Positions 52,489 to 62,700 of a stretch of DNA of 64,000 bases are shown here, piece by piece. The translations under genes were made by a program, and so were the position numbers. The notes beneath the pieces were generated by a model. The model made no database searches, had not been told where the DNA came from, and worked only from the letters and a program-made list of their open reading frames with translations. The stretch lies in assembly GCA_029961685.1 (NCBI GenBank), contig JARWKL010000008.1:25865119-25929118 (forward strand), written 5' to 3'. Source of the DNA: Aristolochia californica (lineage: Eukaryota > Streptophyta > Magnoliopsida > Piperales > Aristolochiaceae). Numbering within the stretch: the first letter of the stretch is position 1; each line of letters starts with the position of its first letter.

Positions 52489-52500
52489 CCTTTATTTATA
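52489..52500 (-). promoter_or_regulatory. Putative TATA box of the copia 5' LTR
   Basis: The minus strand reads TATAAATAAAGG about 140 bp into the LTR. The 3' LTR has CATAAATAAAGG at the matching place. Because the outer U3 of this LTR is replaced by an inverted segment, upstream promoter elements may be missing even though the TATA box survives. Confidence 0.5.
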
Positions 52501-52607
52501 GTTTTACAATACCCTTAGGGCTACAACTTGATAAAACAAAAGCCTATCGTTTATATGTGGCAAGCTGGGTATTTATGATGTCTTTTCTCCTCCAGCTTGA
52601 GGGGGAG

Positions 52608-52641
52608 TGTTGGAAGATGGGCTCAAGCCCATCTTCCAACA
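52608..52641. repeat. Hairpin at the outer edge of the copia 5' LTR
   Basis: Arms TGTTGGAAGATGGGCT and AGCCCATCTTCCAACA (16 bp each, perfect) are separated by the two bases ca. Each arm is one copy of the LTR terminus, joined head-to-head. Confidence 0.95.
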
Positions 52642-52646
52642 AGATG
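52642..52646 (+). repeat. Target-site duplication, right (agatg)
   Basis: agatg follows the LTR end ...TTCCAACA and matches 46916-46920. The satellite monomer then continues as caaatgacctatgg. Confidence 0.95.
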
Positions 52647-55600
52647 CAAATGACCTATGGATCCAAACCGCATTAAATTCTCATGTGAAATTGGAAATTG
52701 CGGTGTGATATTTACTAGAGTCAAAAGAACCAATTTTTTTGCTAATTTATAAAAAGCTGACCTGCAATCATGGGTGATTGTAAAGTGTATCTGTCAGTCA
52801 TGCCTAACGGTTTATATTTTAGAAAGAAATGACTTATGGATTGGGAGTGTTTCACTCAGTTACAAATTCCTCGCTCCCCCCGCCCCCCACCCCTCCTTTT
52901 CCCGATGACTGCAAAATCGAATACATACAAACTAGAAAGAGTTTACAATCTCTAAAAATTACTAACACTAAAATTTTTGGAATTATCTCTCTCTCCATTT
53001 GTGCATTTCCATTTTTGATGTACACTTTTTTCTAAAATCAAAACATGATTTTTCATTTTTTCCCTTATCTAATAAAAAAAGAGGTAAAAAGGCAAATAGA
53101 TCACAATAAAATGAAAATTTTAGAGTTTATGTATGCAAAAAATTTAAAACAACAACAAATGTAAGTAAATAAAATGTATTCACTCACCACAAATGAACAC
53201 AAAAGTTTGAAAATCCAAGTTTGGGAAATTCCACTAATTCAACCCTAATAGCTTAGAATTTTTATAAGAAAGAGATTTTCTAATTGATCCTACACGTGAT
53301 TTAAATATGGATATGCATGCTTGAAACATGTTCAAGTTGCAAATGACCTATGCATCCAAACCGCATTAAATTCTGAAGTGAACATGCGGTGGGATATTTA
53401 ATCGAGTCAAACAAGCCAATTTTTTGCCCATTTTCAAAAACCTGACCTAAAAATCATGGGTGATTGTAAAGTGATTTTTCGGTCAAACATGCCTAAAGGG
53501 ATATATTTTTTTAAGAAATGACTTATGGATTGGGCGTGTTTCACTCAGTTAAAAATCCCCAGCCTCCTCCTTTTCTAGATGACCGCAAAACCTAATATAT
53601 AAAAGCTAGAAAGAGTTTACAATCTCTATAAATTACAGACACAACACTTTTTGGAATTATCTCTCTCTCCATTCATGCATTTCCATTTTAGATGTAAACT
53701 TTTTTCTTAAATCAAAACATGAGTTTTCACTTTTCCCCTTATCTCGTAAAAAAATATAAAAAGATAAATAGATCACAAAACAATGAAAATTTTAAAGTTT
53801 ATGTATGCAAAAAATTTTAAACAACAACAAATGTAAGTAAAGAAAATTTATTCACACACCACAAATGAACACAAAAGTTTGAAAATCCAAGTTTGGGAAA
53901 TTCCTCTTGTTCAACCCTAATAGCTTGGAATTTTGTAAGAAAGGGATTTTCTAATTGAACCTACACATGATTTAAATGTGGATGTGCATACTTTGAAACA
54001 TGTTAAAGATGCAAATGGCCTATGTATCCAAACCACATTAAATTCTCAAGTGAATGTGCGCTGAGTTATTTACCTGAGTCAGACAACCAAATTTTTTGCC
54101 CATTTTAAAAAAGCTGACCTAACAATCATGGGTGATTGTAAAGTCATTTATCGGTCAATCCTGCATAATGGGCTTTATTTTTTTAAGAAATGACTTATGG
54201 ATTGGAAGTGTTTCACTCTGTTTAAAATCCCCCGCCTACCCCTTTTCCCGACGAATGCAAAACCTTATATATAAAAACTAGAAAGTGTTTACAATCCCTA
54301 AAAATTACAGACACTACACTTTTTGGAGGTATCTCTCTCTAAATTTTTGTATTTCCATGTTAGATGTATACTTTTTTCTTAAATAAAAACTTGACTTTTC
54401 ACTTTTTGCCTTATCTAGTAAACAAAGAGATAAAAAGGCAAATACATCACAACAAAATGAAAATTTTAGAGTAAATGTATGCAAAAAATTTAAAACAACA
54501 ACAAACGTAAGTAGAGAAAATTTATTCACATACCACAAATGAACACAAAAGTTTTGATATCCAAGTTTTGGAAATTCCACTAGTTCAACCCTAATAGCTT
54601 GGAGTTTTATAAGAAAGGGATTTTCTAATTGATCCTACACATATTTTAAATAAGGATATGCATGCTTGAAACATGTAAAAGATGCAAATGACCTGTGGAT
54701 CTAGGCCATATTAAATTCACAAGTGAATGTACGGTGGGATATTTACTCGAGTAAAACCAGCCAATTTTGTGCCCATTTAGAGAGTGCTGAGCTAACATTC
54801 ATGAGTGATTGTAAAGTGATTTATCAGTCAATCATGCGTAATAGGCCATATTTTTTTAAGAAATGACATATGGATTGGGAGTGTTTCACTCAATTAAAAA
54901 TCCCATGCCTCCCCCTTTTCCCGACAACTGCAAAACCTAATATATAAAAACTAGAATGAGTTTAAAATCCCTAAAAGTTAATGACACTACACCTTTTGGA
55001 ATTGTGTTTCTCTCCATATGTGCATTTCCATTTATATTTATACTTTTTTCAAAAATCAAAACTTGAGTTTTCACTTTTCCCCTTATCTCATAAACAAAGA
55101 GATAAAAAGGCAAATAGACCACAACCTAAAGAAAATTTGAGAGTTTATGTATGCAACAAATTTAATAAAACAACAAAAGTAAGTAAAGAAATTTTATTCA
55201 CACACCACAAATGAACTCAAAAGTTTTGATATCCTAGTTTGGAAAATTCCACTAGTTCAACCCTAATAGCTTGGAATTTTATAAGAAATTGATTTTCTAG
55301 CTGAACATACACATGTTTTAAATATGGATATGCAAGCATGAAACATGTTAAAGATGCAAATGACCTATGGATCCAAACCACATTAAATTCTCCAAGTGAA
55401 CGTGCGGTGGGATATTTACCCAAGTCAAACAAGCCAACTTTTTTTTCCATTTACAAAAATCTGACCTAACAATCAAGGGTGATTGTAAAGTGATTTATCT
55501 ATCAATCATGTGTAACGGGTTATATTATTGTAAGAAATGACTTATGGATTGGGAGTGTTTCACTTAATTAAAAATCCCCCACCTCCCTCTTTTCCTGATG

Positions 55601-56911
55601 ATTGCAAAACCTAATGTATAAAAACTAAAAAGAGTTTCCAATCCCTAAAAATTACAGAAACTAGTCTTTTAGGAAATATCTCTCTCTACAATTGTGCATT
55701 TCCATTTAGATGTATACTTTTTCTTAAATCAAAACTTGAGTTTTCACTTTTCCCCTCATCTCGTAAGCAAAGAGGTAAAAAGGATAATAGATCACAACTA
55801 AATGAAAATTTTAGAGTTTATGTATGCAAAAGTTTAAAACAACAACAAATGTAAGTAAATAAAATTATACGCACACCACAAATGAACACAAAAGTTTTGA
55901 TATCCAAGTTTGGGAAATTCCACTAGTTCAACCCTAACAGCTTGGAATTTTATAGGAAAGGGATTTTCTAATTAATTGTACACATGTTTTAAATATGGAT
56001 ATGCATGTTTGAAACATTTTAAAGATGAAAATGACCTATGGATCCAAACCGCATTAAACTCTCAAGTGAACATGCGGTGGGATATTTACCCGAGTCAAAC
56101 AAGCCATTTTTTTGCCATTTACAAAAAGCTGAAATAAGAATCACGGGTGATTGTAAAGTGTATATTGATAAATCATGCAAAATGGGCTATATTTTTGTAA
56201 GAAATGACCAATGGATTGGGAGTGTTTCACTCAGTTAAAAATCCCCCGCCTCCCCCTTTTCTCGACGATTTCAAACCCTAATATAGAAAAATTAGAAACA
56301 GTATACAATACCTTAAAATTACAGACACTTTTTGGAATTATCTCTCTCTACATTTGTGCATTTCCCTTTTAGATGTATACTTTTTTCTTAAATAAAAACT
56401 TGAGTTTTCACTTTTCCCCTTATTTCATAAACAAGGAGATAAAAAGGCAAATAGATCACAACAAAATGAAAATTTTAGAGTTTATGTATGCAAAAAATTT
56501 AAAACAAAAACAAATGTTAGTAAAGAAAATTTATTCACACACCACAAATGAATAGAAAAGTTCAGATATCCAAGTTTTGGAAATTCCAGTAGTTCAACCT
56601 TAATAGCTTGGAATTTTAGAAGAAGGGGATTTTCTAATTGATCGTACACATGTTTTAAATATGGATATGCATACTTGAAACATGTTAAAGATGAAAATGA
56701 TGTATGGATCCGAACCTCATTAAATTCTCATGTTAACGTGCGGTTAGATATTTACCCGAGTCAAACAAGCCAATTTTTTGCCAATTTACAAAAAGCTGAC
56801 CTAACAATCATGGGTGATTGTAAAGTGATTTATAAGTCAATCATGTGTAACGGGCTATATTTTAGTAAGAAATGATTATGGATTGGGAGTGTATCACTAA
56901 GTTAAAAATCT

Positions 56912-56927
56912 CCCCCCCCCCCCCCCC
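56912..56927. repeat. Poly-C tract (16 C) at the duplication junction
   Basis: A 16-cytosine run at the end of the e-type monomer. Directly after it the sequence returns to the middle of the d-type monomer. Its twin in the second copy is at 58186-58201. Confidence 0.9.
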
Positions 56928-58185
56928 TATTTTCCTAGTCTTTTAGGAAATATCTCTCTCTACAATTGTGCATTTCCATTTAGATGTATACTTTTTCTTA
57001 AATCAAAACTTGAGTTTTCACTTTTCCCCTCATCTCGTAAGCAAAGAGGTAAAAAGGATAATAGATCACAACTAAATGAAAATTTTAGAGTTTATGTATG
57101 CAAAAGTTTAAAACAACAACAAATGTAAGTAAATAAAATTATACGCACACCACAAATGAACACAAAAGTTTTGATATCCAAGTTTGGGAAATTCCACTAG
57201 TTCAACCCTAACAGCTTGGAATTTTATAGGAAAGGGATTTTCTAATTAATTGTACACATGTTTTAAATATGGATATGCATGTTTGAAACATTTTAAAGAT
57301 GAAAATGACCTATGGATCCAAACCGCATTAAACTCTCAAGTGAACATGCGGTGGGATATTTACCCGAGTCAAACAAGCCATTTTTTTGCCATTTACAAAA
57401 AGCTGAAATAAGAATCACGGGTGATTGTAAAGTGTATATTGATAAATCATGCAAAATGGGCTATATTTTTGTAAGAAATGACCAATGGATTGGGAGTGTT
57501 TCACTCAGTTAAAAATCCCCCGCCTCCCCCTTTTCTCGACGATTTCAAACCCTAATATAGAAAAATTAGAAACAATATACAATACCTTAAAATTACAGAC
57601 ACTTTTTGGAATTATCTCTCTATACATTTGTGCATTTCCCTTTTAGATGTATACTTTTTTCTTAAATAAAAACTTGAGTTTTCACTTTTCCCCTTATTTC
57701 ATAAACAAGGAGATAAAAAGGCAAATAGATCACAACAAAATGAAAATTTTAGAGTTTATGTATGCCAAAAATTTAAAACAAAAACAAATGTTAGTAAAGA
57801 AAATTTATTCACACACCACAAATGAATAGAAAAGTTCAGATATCCAAGTTTTGGAAATTCCAGTAGTTCAACCTTAATAGCTTGGAATTTTAGAAGAAGG
57901 GGATTTTCTAATTGATCGTACACATGTTTTAAATATGGATATGCATACTTGAAACATGTTAAAGATGAAAATGATGTATGGATCCGAACCTCATTAAATT
58001 CTCATGTTAACGTGCGGTTAGATATTTACCCGAGTCAAACAAGCCAATTTTTTGCCAATTTACAAAAAGCTGACCTAACAATCATGGGTGATTGTAAAGT
58101 GATTTATAAGTCAATCATGTGTAACGGGCTATATTTTAGTAAGAAATGATTATGGATTGGGAGTGTATCACTAAGTTAAAAATCT

Positions 58186-58201
58186 CCCCCCCCCCCCCCC
58201 C
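58186..58201. repeat. Poly-C tract (16 C)
   Basis: Second copy of the tract at 56912. Here it is followed by gctccccccccttttccttacg, the normal monomer end, so this copy keeps the original downstream flank. Confidence 0.9.
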
Positions 58202-59280
58202 GCTCCCCCCCCTTTTCCTTACGACTGCAAAACCCAATACATAATCAAAACTTGAGTTTTCACATTTTCCCTTATCTCGTAAACAAAGAGATGAAAAAGC
58301 AAATAGATCACAACAAAATGAAAATTGAAAAGTTTATATATGCAAATAATTTAAAACAACAACAAATGTAACTAAAGAAAATTGATTCACACACCACAAA
58401 TGAACACAAAAGTTTGGAAATTCAAGTTTGAGAAATTCCACTAGTTCAACCCTAATAGCTTGAAATTTTATAAGAAAAGGATTTTCTGATTGATCCTACA
58501 CATGTTTTAAATATGGATATGCATTCTTGAACATTTTAAAGATACAAATGAACTATGAATCCAAACTGCATTAAATTCTCAAGTGAACGTACGGTGGGAC
58601 ATTCAACCGAGTCAAACAAGCCAATTTTTAACCCATTTACAGAAAATGGACCTAACAATCATGGGTGATTGTAATGTGATTTGTCGGTCAATTAAGAGTA
58701 ATGGGTTATATTTTTGTAAGAAATGACTTATGGATTGGGAGGGTTTCACTCTATTAAAAATCCTCCGCCTCCCCCTTTTCCCGACGAAGGCAAAACCGAA
58801 TTTATAAAAACTAGAAAGAGTTTAAAATCCCTAAAAATTACAAACACTAAACTTTTTAGAATTATCTCTCTCTCCATTTGTGCATTTCCATTTTAGATGT
58901 ATACTTTTTTCTTAAATCAAAACTTGAGTTTTCACTTTTCCTCTTATCTCGTAAACAAAGAGAAAAAACGGCAAACAGATCGCAACAAACTGAAAAATTT
59001 TGTGTTCATGTATGCAAAAAAATTAAAACAAAATAAATGTAAGTAAAGAAAATTTATTCACACACCTCAAATGAACACAAAAGTTTTGATATCCAAGTTT
59101 TGGAAATTCCATAAGTTCAACCCTAATAGCTTGGAATTTTATAGTAAGGGGATTTTCTAATGGATCGTACACATGTTTTATATATTGATATGCATGCTTG
59201 AAACATATTGAAGATGCAAATGACCTATGGATCCAATCCGCATTAAATTCTCAAGTGAACCTGCGGTGGTATATTTACCT

Positions 59281-59773
59281 TGTTGAATTTATGGAAAAGT
59301 GAAGTACTTCATTCACATCAATAACTTGTTGTAATCAGAGTACATGAATCTCTATTTATAATAGGGGAAGGTAGTAGAGTCCAATTATAATGAACTACCC
59401 ATGTCCCAATTAAACCCAAACTCTAACACTTAAAGATAAGTCCTAACATAATTAAATAACTCCATATTGATAAAAGACAAACATAACTCAAACTAAAACT
59501 CTTCTTGGTCCTGACCCTAAGATAAAGATACTTTTATGAGTTTTTATCTTCCAACTGATGTGACAAGGATGCCAACTCATGGTAAACATTGTGGGTCCTA
59601 CTTCTTATAGGCTTGTGCCCATCTTGTGGACCTTCTTTGGTCATGTGGACCATCTTATAATACTCTTATATATGTGGGTCTTCCTTGGTCTTATGGGCTT
59701 GGGCCCATCTTCTATTACACTTCAATATGTGAGTATTCCTTGGTCATGTGGGCTTGAGCTCTATCTTCCAACA
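59281..59773 (-). mobile_element. Solo LTR, copia-related (493 bp)
   Basis: A non-satellite insert with TG...CA ends inside a monomer. Read on the minus strand it begins TGTTGGAAGATAGAGCTCAA. This closely matches the start of the copia LTR (TGTTGGAAGATGGGCTCAAG), and both continue GCCCAC. It ends ATAAATTCAACA. Flanking 5-mers are tacct (59276-59280) and taccc (59774-59778), a target-site duplication with one later change. No internal region, PBS or polypurine tract is present, so it is a solo LTR left by LTR-LTR recombination. Most of its interior does not resemble the 46921-47310 LTR, so it belongs to a related but different family. The 59579-59854 open frame is spurious. Confidence 0.85.
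59350..59361 (-). promoter_or_regulatory. Putative TATA box of the solo LTR
   Basis: The minus strand reads TTATAAATAGAG, a good plant TATA box, in the minus orientation inferred from the LTR ends. Confidence 0.5.
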
Positions 59774-62700
59774 TACCCGAGTCAAACAAGCCAATTTTTT
59801 GCCCACTTACAAAAGGATGACCTACCAATCACAGGTGATTGTAAAGTGATTTAACGGTCAATCATGCATAATGGGCTATATTTTTTTAAGAACTGATTTA
59901 TGGATTGGGAGTCCCCCTTTTCCTAATGATTGCAAAACCTAATATATAAAAACAAGAAAGAGTTTACAATCCCTAAAAATTACAAACACTTTTTGGAATT
60001 ATCTCTCTCTACATTTGTGCATATCCATTGTAGATGTATAATTTTTTCTTAAATCAAAACTTGACTATTCACTTTTCCCCTAACCTCGTAAACAAAGAGA
60101 TAAAATGGCAAATAGATCACAAAAAAATGTAAATTTTAGAGTTTATGTATGAAAAAAATTCAAAACAACAAAAAATGAAAGTAAAGAAAATTTATTCACA
60201 CACCACAAATGAACAAAAATGTTTTGATATCCAAGTTTGGGAAATTCCACTAGTTCAACCCTAATAGCTTGGAATTTTATAAGAAAGGGATTTTCTAATT
60301 GATCGTACACATGTTTTAAATATGGATATGCATGCTTGAAACATGTTGAAGATGCAAATGACCTATGGATCCAAACCTCATTAAATTCTCAAGTGAACGT
60401 GAGGTGCGATATTTACCCGAGTCAAAGAAGAAATTTTTTTGCCCATTTACAAAAAGCTGACCTAACAATGTTGGGTGATTGTAAAGTGATTTATCGGTCA
60501 ATCATGCGTAATGGGCTATATTTTAGTACGAAATGACTTATGGATTGGGAGTTTTTTCACAGCTAAAAATTATGCGCCTCCCCCTTTTCCCCACAATTGC
60601 AAAATCTAATATATAAAAACTACAAAGAGTTCACAATGCCTAAAAATTACAGACACTTTTTTCAATTATCTCTCTCTACATTTTTGCATTTCAATTTTAG
60701 ATGTAGATTTTTTCTTAAATCAAAACATGAGTTTTCATTTTTCTCCTTATGTCTTAAAAAAAGAGATAAATATGCAAATAGATCACAACGAAAAGAAAAT
60801 TTTAGACTTTAAGTATGCAAAAAATTTAAAACTACAACAAATGTAAGTAAAGAAAATTTATTCACACACCACAAATGAACATGAAAGTTTTGATATCCAA
60901 TTTTTGGAAATTCCACTAGTTCAACCCTAATAGCTTGGAATTTTACAAGAAAGTCGTTTTCTAATTGATCCTACACAAGTTTTCAATATGTATATGTGTG
61001 GTTGAAACATGTTAAAGATGCAAATTACCTATGGATCCAAACCGCATTAAATTCTCAAGTGAACGTGCAGTGGAATATTTACCCGAGTCAAACAAGCAAA
61101 TTTTTTGCCCATTTACAAAAAGCTGACCTAACAATGTTGGGTGATTGTGAAGTGATTTATCAGTCAATCATGCATAAAGGGCTATATTTTAGTACGAAAT
61201 GACTTATGGATTGGGACTATTTCGTCCAATTAAAAATCCCGCACCTCCCCCTTTTCCCCACGATTGAAAAACCTAATATATAAAAAAAAGAAAGAGTTTC
61301 CAATCCCTAAAAATTACAGACACTTTCTGGAAATATCTCTGTCTACATTTGGATACTTCCATTTTAGATGTATTCTTTTTTCTTTAATAAAAACTTGAGT
61401 TTTGACTTTTCCCTTATCTCGTAAACAGAGAGGTAAAAAGGAAAATAGATCACAACAAAATGAAAATTTTAGAGTTTATGAATGAAAAAAAATTAAAAAA
61501 ACAAGAAATGTAAATAAAGAAAATTATTCACACACCCCAAATAAACAGAAAAGGTTTGATGTCTAAGTTTGTGCAATTCCACTTGTTCAACCCTAATGAT
61601 TGGAATTTTGTAGGAAAGGGATTTTCTATTTCATTGTACACATGGTTTAAATATGGATATCTATGCTTGAAACATGTTAAAGATGAAAATGACCTATGGA
61701 TCCAAACCACATTAAATTTCGAGGGAACGTGCGGTGGGATATTTTCCCGAGTCAAACAAGCCATTTTTTTGCCATTTACAAAAAAAATTAAATAACAATC
61801 ATTGGTGATTGTAAACTGATTTATCGATCAATCATGCGTAACGGACTATATTTTTGAAAGAAATGACTAATGGATTGGGACAGTTTTACTCAGTTAAAAC
61901 TTACCCGCCTCCCCCTTTTCCCAATGATTAGAAAACCTAATATATAAAAACTGAAAGAGTTTACAATCCCTAAAAATTAAAAATACTTTTTGGAATAATA
62001 TCTCTCTCCATTTGTGCATTTCCATTTTAGATGTATACTTTTTTTCTTAAATCAAAACATGTGTTTTCACTTTTCCCCTTGTCTCGTAAAAAAAGGGAAA
62101 AAAAGGCAAATAGATCACAAAAAAATGAAAATTTTAGAGTTTATGTATGCAAAAAATTTAAAACAACAACAAATGTAAGTAAAGAAAATTTATTCACACC
62201 CCACAAATGAACACAAAAGTTTGAAAATCCAAGTTTGGGAATTTGTACTAGTTCAACTCTAATAGCTTGGAATTTTATAAGAAAGGCATTTTCTAATTGA
62301 TCCTACACATGATTTAAATATGGATATGCATGCTTGAAACATGTTAAAGATGCAAATGAACTATGGATCCAAACCACATTAAATTCTGAAGTGAACCTGC
62401 GGTGGGATATTTACCCTAGTCAAACAAGCAAATTTTTTGCCCATTTACAAAACGCTAACATAACAATCGTGGGTGATTGTAAAGTGATTAATAGGTCAAT
62501 CATGCATAATGGGCTTTATTTTTGTCCGAAATGACTTATGGATTGGGAGTGTTTCACTCAGTTAAAAATCCCCCCCCCCCCCCTCCCCCTTTCCTGACGA
62601 TTGTAAAACCTTATATATAAAAACTAGAAAGAGTTTACAATCCCTTAAAATTACAGACACTACACCTTTTGGAATTATCTCTCTCTACATTTTTGAATTT

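Larger units (their letters stand above)
46921..52641 (-). mobile_element. Ty1/copia LTR retrotransposon, complete but inactive (5721 bp)
   Basis: Minus-strand element bounded by LTRs at 46921-47310 (3') and 52281-52641 (5'). A 5-bp target-site duplication, agatg, lies at 46916-46920 and 52642-52646. Removing the element and one agatg restores the satellite text aaagatgcaaatgacc. The order 5' LTR, tRNA-iMet PBS, leader, gag, protease, integrase, reverse transcriptase, RNase H, polypurine tract, 3' LTR is diagnostic of Ty1/copia because integrase precedes RT. The one long gag-pol frame is broken by two frameshifts and seven stops. By eye the comparable 260 bp of the LTRs differ at about 8-9 positions, so the insertion is not very recent. 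I do not assign a lineage. Confidence 0.97.
52281..52641 (-). repeat. 5' LTR of the copia element, rearranged (361 bp)
   Basis: Bases 52281-52542 match 46921-47180 of the 3' LTR. The outer part differs. In place of the U3 sequence equivalent to 47181-47294, this LTR carries an inverted copy (52543-52607) of 47311-47374, the polypurine tract and adjoining internal sequence. Then comes a 34-bp hairpin (52608-52641) made of the terminal 16 bases twice in opposite orientation. The TG...CA end and the 5-bp duplication are still correct, so the altered LTR was already present at integration. A TATA-like TATAAATAAAGG lies at 52489-52500. Confidence 0.9.
55664..58201 (+). repeat. 1274-bp direct duplication of a d-e monomer pair
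   Basis: The stretch starting ctagtcttttaggaaatatc near 55663 recurs near 56937, an offset of 1274 bp. It includes two 66-codon frames and one 60-codon frame with unchanged translations. Differences are very few (for example acagtatac/acaatatac, ctctctctac/ctctctatac, gcaaaaaat/gccaaaaat). The junction joins the poly-C tract (ccccctattttc) to the middle of a d-type monomer. Each copy ends in a 16-C run. This is among the most recent events in the window, or an assembly artefact. Confidence 0.92.
52642..59280 (+). repeat. Satellite array, block 7 (family A)
   Basis: The e-type monomer split by the copia element resumes at 52642 and ends in a C-rich tract near 52870. Landmarks: 52938 (a), 53612 (a), 54284 (b), 54957 (c), 55631 (d), about 56298 (e), then a duplicated d-e pair from 56938, a monomer lacking its start at about 58241, and 58817, interrupted at 59281 by a solo LTR. 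The doubled a-type monomer is an extra unit in the a-b-c-d-e order. Paired open frames such as 56038-56238 and 57312-57512 are translations of the duplicated satellite. Confidence 0.9.

Noticed and set aside
59579..59854. 91-codon + strand frame across the solo LTR and satellite
   Set aside because: It crosses the insertion boundary and has no coding features.
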